This document shows positions 46,901 through 56,505 of a DNA stretch of 64,000 bases, piece after piece. Source of the stretch: Owenia fusiformis (lineage: Eukaryota; Annelida; Polychaeta; Sabellida; Oweniidae); assembly GCA_903813345.2 (NCBI GenBank), contig CAIIXF020000011.1, positions 7,464,571 through 7,528,570 of the forward strand, in the 5' to 3' direction. The position numbers were made by a program, and so were the translations under genes. Positions within the stretch are counted from its first letter, which is position 1, and each line of letters begins with the position of its first letter. The notes below the pieces were generated by a model. It worked only from the letters and a program-made list of their open reading frames with translations. It searched no databases and had not been told where the DNA came from.

Positions 46901-49900
46901 TGCGATATTGCACTATTTTATTTATACTTACTGCTAGATATTGTGGACTAACTCCCCCACCCCCTGCTAAGCCTGCTAACCCAGCAGTGTTTATGATGCT
47001 TGCATTCATTTGTTGAACCTTTTTAAAATCTTTTTCTTTTTGGGTATCTGCGAATTTTACTACTAATGGCGCTCGGCACCCCTGCAATCAAAGAGTAAAA
47101 GACAAGATTAGTAGATGAAGAGTTAATCTGAAACCCTTGTAACAAACTGCAAATGATGTCCAATTTTTCTGCAAAAGTGTCAAATGTAACAGTTATTCCC
47201 CCTTTATCTAATGCTTATATGCAACAAGACACTCTACCCCCTAACCCCTTCTCTCTTACTGAGTAAGAGGTACAGAGTTTTAATACAAATAATATCCCGA
47301 TAATATAACTAGAAAATGTAGTAAAATGAATAATATAAGTATTTATGTTCAAATGTTATAAAGTTATGAATGTAAAATGCAGATTATGTTGTGATGACTG
47401 TAGAAATGAGAAATCATGTCACTAGAATAATATGTCCTCAATTTGCTAATATCTTTCTGTACATATTAACACAATTAACTGAGAACAGTCAATTATGTTA
47501 TTTTTCTCTTTTCTATTAGCACATCCCACGAGAAAACATTCATAATATTATCATGTTTTAATCACAAAACAAGAGAATTTCATGAGATTAACAAAAAAAT
47601 GAACATTCAGTCATGTTGTCAAGAGTCAAAATAGTAAAGAAATGTTAGAGAATCAGGCAGTTATTGACATTTTGCAGAGAATTGAGTAAAATAAAGAGAA
47701 CTTCTTGGCAGGGCCCAGTGCCCTATTTCCTTCATTTATCTGTTTTCCAATTAACACTTTTGATGAATATTTTCTTAATTATTTTTGCCTTAATATAATA
47801 CATGTGGTATGCTCAAATATATATTATTAATTCAAACAGATGTTTTTTTTCTGCAAAAGCATCATCTGAAGATATAAATTTTATACAATAAATTAATAAA
47901 TCAATTTATTGATGAATATTGAATATTTTGGTATATCTCATGAACTTTCCTAATCAAGCAAAATAATTTTCAATAGAAAGAACGAAAAAAGAATAAGCCT
48001 CATAATGAGAGCTCAAACAAATAGCTTTATCACATTGTATTAATCTAGAATCTGACATTCTTATTTAATTGATGATCTTCTTAAGCCTACCTCAAAAACT
48101 AATAATACTGAAATCATAATCATTTCTACAGAAATTATTCAACGTTAACTAAACAAGACAAGATAACTATTGTCTCTATTTTTGTATATTTGCTGTACAT
48201 GTATTTGTCTCCTAGAAATCCAATTGCAACTATCACAGTTGCTATACTTTTTTCACAATACCAGTTCATTCTGGACATACTTAGCCTACATCTATAGAGA
48301 GATGACAAGATAATCTTTAAATATTTGGAAGGCAACTAAATCCTGATGAATCGGCCCTTTCCGACCTTGTCTGGGGGATACGGATTCATAGGAATTAGCT
48401 GGTCTTGTTTAGCTGGATTAGGGATTGAAGTATTGATTCGCGTAGGCGCTTTAATCTCTAAGTCCATTGTCAAATCGACTCTAGGGTTTCTGAGGATGAT
48501 ACAGATAGACTCAATCATAACTTTAAGGTTGTCTTACTTTACTTTCTTATTAATTAGTTTGTTACATTTTTCCTATTTAGTACACACAGTAAATGAAAAA
48601 GAAATTCTGAGCTTTTTAGATGCTATATATTCAATTTAGCCTACCCTTTTCAATAGGTTGTTTTCACTTAAAAGAGAGCTTCGTGTACAGGCTCTGGGCT
48701 CAGGGTATATTTTAGCCAGGAATCATAACAGTAAAACCTGTGTCAGTGGAACACCTTTGGCACCTCAAAATAGTGTTTAAGAGGCATTCCACTTGCAGAG
48801 GTTCATTAAACACTAATAATAACTATGGGTAAAAGACAATTGAAGTGTTCCACTTATGGAGGTTTTCTACTTAAAGAGGTGTTCAACTTGCATGTTTTAC
48901 CCTATTTAGATACCTCAATACCCTCTTTTCAAATCAATAAATGATATTCTACTTACTTCCATAGTTTGTGAATGGTGCATGGCTTTTATAGCATTCTGGG
49001 CACACTGCCGACTTGAATATGTTACAAAGGCACAGCCTAAAACATAAAAGCATAATTATAATTCCTTTAATTTTCTAGTATACATTTAGTTATAATGTAT
49101 TTAGAATCATAAAGCATGGCTATACTAGATATCATATCAAAGCCTAAGTTTCGCATAGAGCTATAAAAAATACTTGTACTCATTGAGACTATTGCCATTT
49201 GCACAAATATAATTACAGAGATTCCCGCATCTTAACAACAAATTCAATTAAATCTTCATCAATAGATAACAAAAGCAACAATTGCATTTAAATTCCAATC
49301 GATTATCTTGCTGTTATTACCAATAGTCTTGCATCAAATCCCTGGAACTCCCCCTTCCCCTTTCCCCTTCCCCCTTCCCCTTCCCCCTCCCCATATTAGC
49401 CTCACATCCAGAGGGTGGTTATATGAGGGAGTTACAAGGGCTTGAAGCAAGACTACTGCCAATATGAAACACTGGAGCAACTTAATAATTTAAAGTTCAA
49501 ACTTGACATATTTCATATTCATACCTCTGCTTTGACTGTTCTGTTCACGTAATACTGTACATTCCTCTATGCTACCAAATGGAGCAAACATCATACGGAC
49601 GTCATTTTCTGTACACTTTTTAGATAACATTCCTATAAATAATTTTCTTTCTTCTGCAAATAGAACAAACAAATCATTTAACAACTTATTAATAAAAAAC
49701 ATAACAAAAATTCACACCAATGTGACACATGTAAAACTATCATGCATGTGAAGGTGATGTAGGAAGGAGTTTTAACTGTACCTTGAATATTCCCAGAGAG
49801 TTTAGCATTTAGTATTTCATGTTAAAATAAACAAATAAACAAGAAATGCCACAACTGTAAATGTTAGGTACTATTACCACAAAAGTAGTAGTAGTTACCC

Positions 49901-51244
49901 CCAAAAACACAATCTCTTAAATTGGTGAAAATATACTATGAAATGAAAAAAATGTGTTTAACATGTATCAAGTTCAATTTACAAACAAAAGGTGTCACAA
50001 CTTCAAGAGGTTAATTTTTCCAAAATTAAATCAGTATTTCCTACTTTACCCCCTTCTAATGATAATGGTTTAAATAAAGCTACATGTATATACTTGTTAG
50101 TAATTCAATAACCAGTGGTTTAACCATTTCTATTACAAACATCACCTTTCTAAAACTGTTTTTCCTGATAATGTTATATCATAACCTCAAGTAGCAATTT
50201 CCACAAAAACTCTAAAGGTCATCTTAGCATTTTCACTTATACATTCAATCCAAAATATCAGGAACTGTCGAAATGTTGGCATTCTCAAAATTGTAGTGTA
50301 ATGTTTGTTTGAAGTTACTGATAACAGTATTACTGCCTTTACTTTAGGTAATAAAACTCATGCATGACAACCTTCCACTTGTGAATGTTTCTCAAAGAAA
50401 ACCATATTAAAGGTGATATGCATGATGAAAATTCATTTGTAATTTTCATGATAATTATGAAATAGGTAATATTTGAAAATTCATTTGGATATCTAGATGA
50501 TATGGTAGACTATTATATATCTTTTATTGACTCTTTAGATGTCATATCATGACATATTAGTCACTAAGGTAGAGCAGTTCTTCCCATTGTCAAGTTGAAG
50601 AACTGGTATCTTTATCCTGGCTAGAACCAGTCATGTAGGTCAAAGACAAATCAATTACATTGTTCAAAATCAAAACATTTTATGTAAATATTAAAATGAT
50701 ATTTTCCAATTTTATGTTGACCTTTTCGTGTTTAACTCTTCTATTCCATAGTTGGGGATGTATCTTGAAGGAGAGCAGGCTACTGTTTTATACTAGCTTC
50801 TAAATATCTATATTTTTTAGATTACAGGAGATGTAAGAATAATGGTAGTTTTACTCCCCTTCCCTCACTCTATTCTATTCCATACTAGTAAAGCAAATGC
50901 CTAATAGGGAATAACAAAAGAGAAAAAAGATTGATCTATGTCTTGAGAATATTCACCCTGAGCTCATTTTATATTATACTTCCCTCTGAATAAGATCAAT
51001 CATTTCACAGTTTAGAATTCAACCAATCAGAGAGCTCTGGAGAACCATATAAATGTTACAGAGGAAAGAGAACTGCTTTGAAAGATGGTAGGCTTCGATT
51101 GGCTCTGCAGTTCCAAGGGTTATCAGTTACATAAGTAAGAGTATAAAATGAGGACTCTTTCAAAGGGTAGATGATGACATAATAATGAAACTTACCATTT
51201 TTCTTCTCACTATCTGCGGGTTTCATCTGTATTGGGTGCTGCAT
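31778..51244 (-). CDS. CELF1/2: CELF1/2-type (CUGBP/Bruno-like) RNA-binding protein, 3' fourteen coding exons
   Basis: CELF proteins bind GU-rich RNA and control splicing, translation and decay. Exons 5' to 3': 51244-51196, 49653-49525, 49036-48957, 47081-46932, 46653-46590, 44397-44326, 42630-42532, 40159-40064 (or from 40180), 39707-39615, 38441-38415, 36268-36089, 33133-33056, 32379-32236, 31902-31778. All junctions are GT-AG and all phases agree, giving 461 residues. First comes the inter-RRM peptide ([14 protein letters not shown]). RRM2 follows, with RNP2 LFIGML and RNP1 GCAFVTYS, then [13 protein letters not shown]. The long linker is rich in Ala, Gly, Asn and Ser ([13 protein letters not shown]). 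RRM3 has RNP2 LFIYHL and RNP1 CFGFASYD. It ends [13 protein letters not shown]1 is missing and must lie upstream. Most linker exons are phase 1-1 cassettes, so many in-frame isoforms are possible. CELF1 and CELF2 cannot be told apart here. Confidence 0.95.
32236..32379 (-). CDS. CELF1/2: CELF exon v13: most of RRM3
   Basis: 144 nt, phase 1 to 1, donor GTTAGT. It contains RNP2 LFIYHL, then [20 protein letters not shown] and [13 protein letters not shown]. Confidence 0.96.
32740..33005. repeat. CAGGCCCGTAGCCAGG inverted-repeat element, copy 3
   Basis: It lies in opposite orientation to copies 1 and 2. An internal segment of about 60 bp containing GGGGGTTCAGTTTTCAAAAA is duplicated in tandem, making it longer (266 bp). 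Flanks carry CCTCA and CCTCG, an imperfect duplication. Confidence 0.8.
33056..33133 (-). CDS. CELF1/2: CELF exon v12: linker before RRM3
   Basis: 78 nt, phase 1 to 1, encodes [20 protein letters not shown] and GKQTE. A CAGGCCCGTAGCC element ends 50 bp past its donor. Confidence 0.9.
33748..34195. repeat. 20 bp minisatellite in CELF intron v11-v12
   Basis: More than twenty copies of ACCATGCATCAATGATACAA, with variants ACCATGGTTCACTGATACAA and ACCATGAATCAAAGATACAT. ATGCAT is palindromic. Confidence 0.92.
34815..34935. repeat. 20 bp tandem repeat
   Basis: About five diverged copies of TGTGAAATATGTCACAGCTG. It lies just left of the mariner-type element at 34983. Confidence 0.75.
34983..35605. 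mobile_element. Mariner-type non-autonomous element, 623 bp, with TA duplication
   Basis: CAGGGTGGGCCAAAAAAACG at the left and CGTTTTTTTGGCCCACCCTG at the right are perfect inverted ends, flanked on both sides by TA (34981-34982 and 35606-35607). This is the Tc1/mariner insertion signature. Internal frames are short and not transposase-like. It is inserted in a CELF intron. Confidence 0.85.
36089..36268 (-). CDS. CELF1/2: CELF exon v11: linker
   Basis: 180 nt, phase 1 to 1. Asn/Thr/Gly-rich, then [20 protein letters not shown], a strongly conserved CELF1/2 block. Confidence 0.93.
36372..36506. repeat. TATGTCACCAC-family repeat, copy in CELF intron v10-v11
   Basis: It shares ACAAGGCATTAACATGC, ATGTCACCAC, GCCATTTGTTACAGACAC and GTTGGAGACTA with the copy at 37289-37438, 900 bp away. 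The right end TTGTGGTGATGACAT is an inverted partner of the left. Confidence 0.75.
37289..37438. repeat. TATGTCACCAC-family repeat, second copy
   Basis: Same order of words as 36372-36506, with a better-kept right end (AATATGTCACCATTTCTGGT then GTTGACATAA). Confidence 0.75.
38040..38400. repeat. Degenerate AAAGCTCCA repeat beside the CELF microexon
   Basis: Words such as AAGGTAAAGCTCCA, AAGATAAAGCTCC and AAAGCTCAA recur about every 25-35 bp up to 15 bp from the microexon. The array is too diverged to define one unit. Confidence 0.6.
38415..38441 (-). CDS. CELF1/2: CELF microexon v10 (27 nt)
   Basis: Acceptor TATAATTCCAG, donor GTGGGC. It encodes STSVSPST within a phase 1-1 frame, like all its neighbours. 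It opens GTAGCA, as does the next exon. No homologue was recalled with certainty, so this rests on splice sites, phase and Ser/Thr-rich composition. Confidence 0.55.
39615..39707 (-). CDS. CELF1/2: CELF exon v9: linker
   Basis: 93 nt, phase 1 to 1, encodes [20 protein letters not shown] and [10 protein letters not shown]. Acceptor TATTTAAG, donor GTTAGC. Confidence 0.9.
40064..40180 (-). CDS. CELF1/2: CELF exon v8: linker, two in-frame acceptors
   Basis: The core exon is 40064-40159 (96 nt, phase 1 to 1) with repeated LQN units ([20 protein letters not shown]). A second GGTTACAG acceptor 21 nt upstream, at 40181, would add EAVTMVT in frame. Both acceptors share the same GGTTACAG word. Confidence 0.88.
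41640..41725 (+). other. Possible plus-strand terminal exon (weak)
   Basis: TTCTTCTCATTTCCAG is followed by a 28-codon frame ([20 protein letters not shown], then VDKIWDK) ending TAA inside an AATAAA. No upstream exons were found on this strand. A frame this short is expected by chance. Confidence 0.15.
42532..42630 (-). CDS. CELF1/2: CELF exon v7: linker
   Basis: 99 nt, phase 1 to 1, acceptor TTCTCTAG, donor GTACAT. It encodes [20 protein letters not shown] and a Gly/Thr/Pro-rich end. Its GC content is well above the surrounding introns. Confidence 0.9.
43680..44320. repeat. GCAGCTACTTACAATAGTG array downstream of CELF exon v6
   Basis: Units of about 25-35 bp built on AATGCAGCTACTTACAATAG. 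Read on the CELF strand, several units contain GTAAGTAGCTGCA, the same sequence as the v6 donor, so the true donor is the last unit of the array. Confidence 0.85.
44326..44397 (-). CDS. CELF1/2: CELF exon v6: Ala-rich linker, flanked by splice-site arrays
   Basis: 72 nt, phase 1 to 1, encodes [20 protein letters not shown] plus SNP. The acceptor TTATTGTAG and the first 17 exonic bases are repeated in tandem upstream (44468-44935). Downstream of the donor GTAAGT lies an array of GTAAGT-containing units (43680-44320). Confidence 0.9.
44378..44935. repeat. 67-87 bp tandem array copying the CELF exon v6 acceptor
   Basis: Seven copies counting the exon itself. Each carries GGCAAGGGCATTAATTCCTA then CAATAACCAGAGCTCCCATT, that is, on the CELF strand, TTATTGTAG plus the first exonic bases. 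Changes are few (AGATTAATTCC, CCTATAAT). Confidence 0.92.
45598..45765. repeat. Decayed CAGGCCCGTAGCC element, copy 4
   Basis: The body AAAATCATGCTGTTTTTCAC to GTCAAATGTGAATCCC and the end GCTGGCTACAAGCCTAG match the family with many substitutions; the left end is almost lost. Confidence 0.65.
46497..46535. repeat. Minimal CAGGGTGTCC palindrome
   Basis: AAATACAGGGTGTCC and its near-complement around a 12 bp centre, with TA on both sides. Same kind as 3908-3946. It lies just past the CELF exon v5 donor. Confidence 0.65.
46590..46653 (-). CDS. CELF1/2: CELF exon v5: linker
   Basis: 64 nt, phase 0 to 1, encodes [21 protein letters not shown] mariner-end palindrome lies 55 nt beyond its donor. 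Confidence 0.9.
46932..47081 (-). CDS. CELF1/2: CELF exon v4: end of RRM2 and start of linker
   Basis: 150 nt, phase 0 to 0. [20 protein letters not shown] completes RRM2; a Gly/Ala-rich stretch ending SPQYLA follows. Confidence 0.95.
48729..48903. repeat. CAGTAAAACCTG palindromic element, copy c
   Basis: The left end is ACAGTAAAACCTGTGTCAGT and the right end GCATGTTTTACC. The body uses GTTCCACTT and AGTGGAACACC words, as in the copy at 63810. Confidence 0.65.
48957..49036 (-). CDS. CELF1/2: CELF exon v3: second half of RRM2
   Basis: 80 nt, phase 1 to 0, donor GTAAGT. It encodes [20 protein letters not shown], including RNP1. Confidence 0.95.
49348..49392 (-). promoter_or_regulatory. G-quadruplex-capable tract in CELF pre-mRNA
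   Basis: The plus strand is almost pure C/T (CCCCCTTCCCCTTTCCCCTT and more). The CELF transcript therefore carries seven runs of four or five G separated by one to three A, 130 nt beyond the exon v2 donor. Such tracts can act as intronic splicing enhancers; the role here is inferred. Confidence 0.6.
49525..49653 (-). CDS. CELF1/2: CELF exon v2: first half of RRM2
   Basis: 129 nt, phase 1 to 1, acceptor TTTGCAG, donor GTATGA. It contains RNP2 LFIGML and the [20 protein letters not shown] helix-strand block. A G-rich tract (in RNA sense) lies about 130 nt downstream of its donor. Confidence 0.95.
51196..51244 (-). CDS. CELF1/2: CELF exon v1: peptide between RRM1 and RRM2
   Basis: 49 nt, phase 0 to 1, acceptor GGTTACAG, donor GTAAGT. 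It encodes [16 protein letters not shown]. The Met is internal by homology, because this peptide follows RRM1 in the family; an isoform starting here cannot be excluded. Confidence 0.9.
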
Positions 51245-51984
51245 CTGTAACCAACAAGAAGGAAACATTTTACGTCTGATTGTCACACAAGTTTCCAAAC
51301 TACAACTGTGTCTTGTTTGATTGGCCCCACGTTTTTACTGTTCTGATAACGATGCTCCAATTGCTTCTCTAGAAATTCTGCAAATTATCTCAAATAGAAT
51401 TCTATATATATCTCATTTGTAAGCCTTCAAAGCTTTGCAACATGTGTAGATATCATATAAGTCAGTCACTCTATTGTATTATTCCTAATATGTATTCAGT
51501 TGTCAATTACAACATCACAAGTCTGGTATTCCATTCAAATCACTGTAAACAATATCCCACGCTATTGTTTCAAAGTAATATGTAGATTTCTTGATTAGGC
51601 AATATTGCATGATATGTGTCCTTTCTTATATATAACAGAAGTGATAATGAACTTTCTTAGAAATACTGGTTCTGTTCAACACATGGATTCCTCTACCACT
51701 ATTGCATGTTACCACAGTCTGTATATATTTAGATATTGGTGTGTGTTCATTTATTGTGTGACATGACATGCTAATATAATTCTGTTACATAATATCACCC
51801 CACACCTGCTGTCTTGCCTACTTTACTCACTTTTTATTTCAAAAACTAAGGGCTTATACTTATATAAGGATTATTCCTATCTTCAACTTTCCAGTCTATA
51901 GCACAATGTCCAAAAGCTCCAACTGTGACAAGGCCTGCTCAAAACGTATCTGTTCAGAACCCCCATAATGTCCCTTGCTAATGC

Positions 51985-52130
51985 CTGGGTCACATTTGCT
52001 GCGATTTATCGGCCGGTGCACAGCCGATCACCGGCCGATTGAGTATTTTGTTCAAAATTGAATATATTTCTGAACAAAATACTCAATCGGCTGAGCGCCG
52101 TAGTGAAAATCGGAGCAAATGTGAATCCAG
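51985..52130. repeat. 146 bp foldback element
   Basis: The ends CTGGGTCACATTTGCT and AGCAAATGTGAATCCAG pair. Inside, GCCGATTGAGTATTTTGTTC pairs with GAACAAAATACTCAATCGGC almost perfectly. It is markedly more GC-rich than its surroundings. Confidence 0.85.
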
Positions 52131-53589
52131 AGAAAATCCATGGAAAGTACATCATATTTTTAAACACCTTGTATTTGTATTTGACATATTTGACCCTATG
52201 TATGTAGATGTCATGACAAGAAACATATTAACTAATCTATTACAGGGGTTTTCATTAGGTTCACCCAACCTTGTGACATTTATTGAATGCAATTTGGGGT
52301 GGTCACAGCTATTATCACTTAACCACATGCAATGGAAATATGTACCTCTTAGCATGAGTTTTCTTGTCAACTTTCTTTTCTGCATCTTGCACTTATACTA
52401 GGATCATGAGTATGGCAAAAACCAAAACACATAAAATTTCAACTTATAATAAATTCATATTCAGCTTTGTTGACAGTGATATTCTCATATAAACCCTTTG
52501 CTGTTTGGAGTAAATGTAATACTAATTTGTCTGTGTTTCCAAAATAAATTAACAATCAATCTTCAATGAGCCCTTACCTTTAGTTCTATATTCTCTTCCT
52601 GTATACCTTTAATTGTACACCTGTATATATTATCTCTATAATCTTCGATAATTATGTCTATATATATTTAGTTTCAGTCAAATGCCTAATTGTATCCCGA
52701 ACTTAAAAATTGCAATATTGAGTCTAATGAATTTCTTAAATCACTCGTGCCGTGCTAAATAAAGTTGTATATATTGTACATGTATGCATATGTTATATGT
52801 ATGTATGATCACAGATAAGATTATAATAAATGTATCTTTATATAACTTTGGCTAGACAATCTCCAACAGCTTCCGTATCTAATTCAATCACATAATCCTA
52901 TTTACTTATTATCATAAGTCATGCAACATGCCCAGTGGCTTATGATCTTCCTTAGTTGTAACATTCATATAAGATACTAGTAATTAAGAAAACAGCACCC
53001 CTGTTGATAAATATACATGAAACAGGTCTTAAACTGAGGGAATCTCCAAGTAAGTCATTTTTTCACGACAATTTCATTCAAAATTGTTTTGTTTTTCAGT
53101 TCAAAAAGTTTGACAATATTGAGTCAGCAAATTCAAATCTACTAATTACGTAAAATAGAGAGACCTGTAAAAATACATTGTTGACCAATTTCATAAATAA
53201 ATAATAGGTAATAATTTTGATTAATGAGCACCTCATGTCATCCATGGATTTGTGATGATAGATTCATACACATTATTCTTTGTCATCATATCCCTGCAAG
53301 CCCTTTACCAGGTTTTGCAAAAATCTCAAACCTCCCACACTGGCTATGGGCCCGAGGCTATGACATCATATCCTAGGATACACATAGGTCTATAGCACCC
53401 TCCTGTATCCATGCACATACATACGTCTATGACATCATATGTATACCTGTAAATTATTCTGTTGAATAGAAACAGATGGAATGCAATATTTATATCAAGA
53501 TACCATGATTACTTTATTCGCTTCCCACATCTCTACAGGTGTTTCCCATCAATAACATCCGTCTGCTCATGCCTCTTTTACTCAATTTC

Positions 53590-53727
53590 TCCCTAAAATT
53601 TGAATAAAGTAACTTATTTTCTGTTATTTCTGTACAATTTGGAGTATTAGCTACATGCCTGTTTACTTTATTCCTTGCTCATTTCACTTTTATTCACCCT
53701 ATTCCTCATTTCAAAACATGACCGTCA
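53590..53727. repeat. Interspersed repeat ending AAAACATGACC, copy 2
   Basis: Contains AAATTTGAATAAAGTAACTT, GCTACATGCCTGTTTACTTT and TTTCAAAACATGACCG, in the same order as 24668-24850. Confidence 0.5.
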
Positions 53728-54682
53728 ATGAAGTTTTCTCAGGGGAATCTAGGAGCAGACTCCTGGCCTGTTCCTCAGCCAATGTAAATATTTGAAAACT
53801 CTAGATTATGTTAATAATAAATGTGTACCTAAGTCTACCAGCTACTGCACTTACAATTAAAAACTCAGACAGAATCATTGATAAAACCTGTAACTAAAAA
53901 GTAGAGAAAAACAGTATATTTGAAAATATGTCTTCAACTTTTCAATAATTATTTTGTAAGCAGACCAAATATAAAGCAAGGCCAAGGCATTATTAGAATA
54001 ATTTGAACCATATTTGTTAAATGCCTCCCCCTATTTCAAAAACTCTAGTTGCAATAAAAATGTATTAACTAAATGCTTTTAATAGGACCATGTTGTTGAC
54101 ATGGTTACCATGACAATCTATTAATAACAATTTCTAATAGAACCCTAATTAAAAGACATATAGATGGCATCATATTCAATTATAATTGTGACGCTACTTC
54201 ACAATATTTTTAAGTCAAGTGATATATTTTTACACTTCCTAATTCTTCATAATAAAATAGACTCAAACGCATTAAAATAATACTATTTTGTACTTTTTAT
54301 CAACTGAATATGACACAGGCAATCTGTTGCTACCTATACCATAGTTATAACCCCTTGAACCCAATCACATGTTTAAATGAAAAACTCAGAAAAAAGATAG
54401 CAAAATGTAATTAATGCATAATCAAACTCAATTCCAATATTATTACATAGAAATAACAGATATTCAGGTATTTCAATCTAATAAGAGAGAAAAGGTAGAA
54501 CGAGCATGATTACATAGAGAAATATTTCAGTTGGGATACACACATATGTTTTATGGAACATATGGAATGAAGCAATGTTTACACAACATATCTTAGCTCT
54601 GATATACTATATTCAACTGGAAACTGTATCCATGTAAAAAATAACTTGATGCATTATATGTTTTTCTTTCTTTTTTCCAAAG

Positions 54683-54780
54683 CATCTGATATTCTCCAGT
54701 CAGTTGATGAGCTTTTGAGGAATGAAGAATCCAGTTCGCAGATTAAAAGATACAATCAGGATTTAAATAATGCATTGTAG
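54683..54780 (+). other. Possible plus-strand terminal exon (weak)
   Basis: A strong pyrimidine tract and AAAG precede a 31-codon frame (SDILQSVDELLRNEESSSQI, then KRYNQDLNNAL) ending TAG. The peptide is hydrophilic and could form a helix, but I do not recognise it. No partner exon was found, and chance frames of this length are common. Confidence 0.2.
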
Positions 54781-54852
54781 ATACAGGAAGAAATATTTTA
54801 TATTAGTCTGCTCAAGAGAGAAGAAAGCAAGAATTAAAGTTGATACATACTG

Positions 54853-55946
54853 TAGTACCCCGGACAGGTTGTATGATGCAGTCGTTTTTTTACTCTATAT
54901 TTGCAATAGAACAACCATTCTTATTGAAATTTTCCTATTTTATTCTGGAGACAATTTCCAACATGGAAAAAAAATATTTTAACGTAATTCCTAATTTTAT
55001 GATTTTGATAGGCTTTATTCAAAAACACTCCACTGTCAATAAAATACAGGTTTTGCTTGAACAATTAAACTTTTTAAGTCATTTCAAAGATTGTCTAGCA
55101 ATTGAATTTTTGACAGCCTAAAGTATTTCCAGGTGTATTTGATGCCATATTAATTATGGCTGATTATTGTTATTCATTTTTGTCATATACGATAGGCCTA
55201 ATATTATTACAGTGCATTAGGCCAATGAAAAACTTGTCACTCGGGGTCATGTTTTCTCTGAAAACGCACCTTTTTCTCCACTGGGTTCCGCCACCGTCAC
55301 TCAGCATGCAAGCCCGTGGCACGTAAATTGTACCATGCTTTTAAAATGTCAGGTGTCCCTGACAATTTCTTGACAAAATTTGACACAGCTGTATTAACAT
55401 CTCTGAAGGATCTAATGCCAAGAATACTTCAAATAGGAGATTCGTAATGTTTTACTTCATTTCTGACAGTATTGAACAGTGACCGGGTTGAACTCATGTC
55501 CGTGGACAAGAAGATTGACCTCCTCTATCTGGGCTCAATCTAGGGAACGCTTAGAGACCCAGAGCAACACGTTTTTATTGGCCTAATGCACTGTAATAAT
55601 ACTGAATATGACTTAAGTGAATAACAATAATCAGCCACAATTATTAATATGGCAACATATATATCTGGAAAGATTTTAGGCGGCCGTAAATTCAATAGCC
55701 AGACGATATTTGAAATGACGTTAAAAGTTCAATTGTTCAAGCAAAAAGCTGTATTTTATTGACAGTGTAGTGTTTTTGAAAAAAAGCCCGTCAAAATCAT
55801 AAAATTGGAAATTTTGTTAATTTATTTATTTTCCATGTTGGGAATTGTCTCTAGAATAAATCTTGAAAATTTCAATAAGAATGGTTGTTCTATTGCAAAT
55901 ATAGGGTAAAAAAACGACTGCATCATACAACCTGTCCGGGGTACTA
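54853..55946. mobile_element. 1.1 kb inverted repeat with 380 bp arms
   Basis: The left arm starts TAGTACCCCGGACAGGTTGT and the right arm ends ACAACCTGTCCGGGGTACTA. The arms stay alignable for about 380 bp, to AATATTATTACAGTGCATTA on the left and its complement near 55585. The 340 bp centre is more GC-rich and unrelated to the arms. Mirror-image short frames (VPRTGCMMQSFFY) appear on both arms. No transposase is seen. Confidence 0.85.
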
Positions 55947-56324
55947 TGATATATAGAACAATATAAACCTTTTGGTGATGATTTGTTTTTATATTTGTGT
56001 TCAGTTTGAGGAACATTTCATTGTGGTTTACTCTTTGGACTGATTTGTGGATTCATTGGTTAACAGTTTTTCTTTTATGGATGCTTTATGAGTTAGCCAT
56101 GATATTATTTTCAAAATATGTTTAATACTCAACATTAAGGTAAACTGGTTTCCCTCACCTCCATCCTCCTCCTGGTCCATCTTGATTATGCGATTTTTAC
56201 TTAAGTTTTTCTGAAGTTGCCAATCAAGTATAAAATAACCAAACATTGAAGAAAAATTGAACTTATAAAGAAATGTACTGCATTACTGCATTTATGACCT
56301 ATGATCAGATGAAGATTTTCTAAT

Positions 56325-56505
56325 ACAGTAAAACCTGTATATAGTGAACACCTTTAGAGCTGCAAAAAGTGTTTACTGTAGGTAGGTGTACACTAACGAG
56401 AGGCCATTTTATATAGAAGTCAATGTAGAATCTGACTTGAAGTAGTATTCACTAAACACAAGTGTTCACTAGAGAGAGATGTTCATTAAGACAGATTTTA
56501 CTGTA
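56325..56505. repeat. CAGTAAAACCTG palindromic element, copy d (best kept)
   Basis: TA, then CAGTAAAACCTGTATATAGT, and at the right ACAGATTTTACTG then TA: inverted ends with TA flanks. The body repeats GTGAACACC and GTGTTCACTA words. There is no coding frame. Confidence 0.8.

Noticed and set aside
48336-48639. Overlapping frames of 60 and 97 codons in a slightly GC-richer patch of a CELF intron
   Set aside because: No recognisable domain, no splice context, and frames on both strands point to composition rather than coding.
52572-52620. Minus-strand exon-like segment ending EENIELK before GTAAGG, upstream of CELF exon v1
   Set aside because: It does not match the RRM1 end expected there, and the frame is broken a few codons upstream.
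54770-56016. Matching short frames on both strands (VPRTGCMMQSFFY) as a conserved peptide
   Set aside because: The likeness comes from the inverted DNA repeat, and the frames have no convincing ends.
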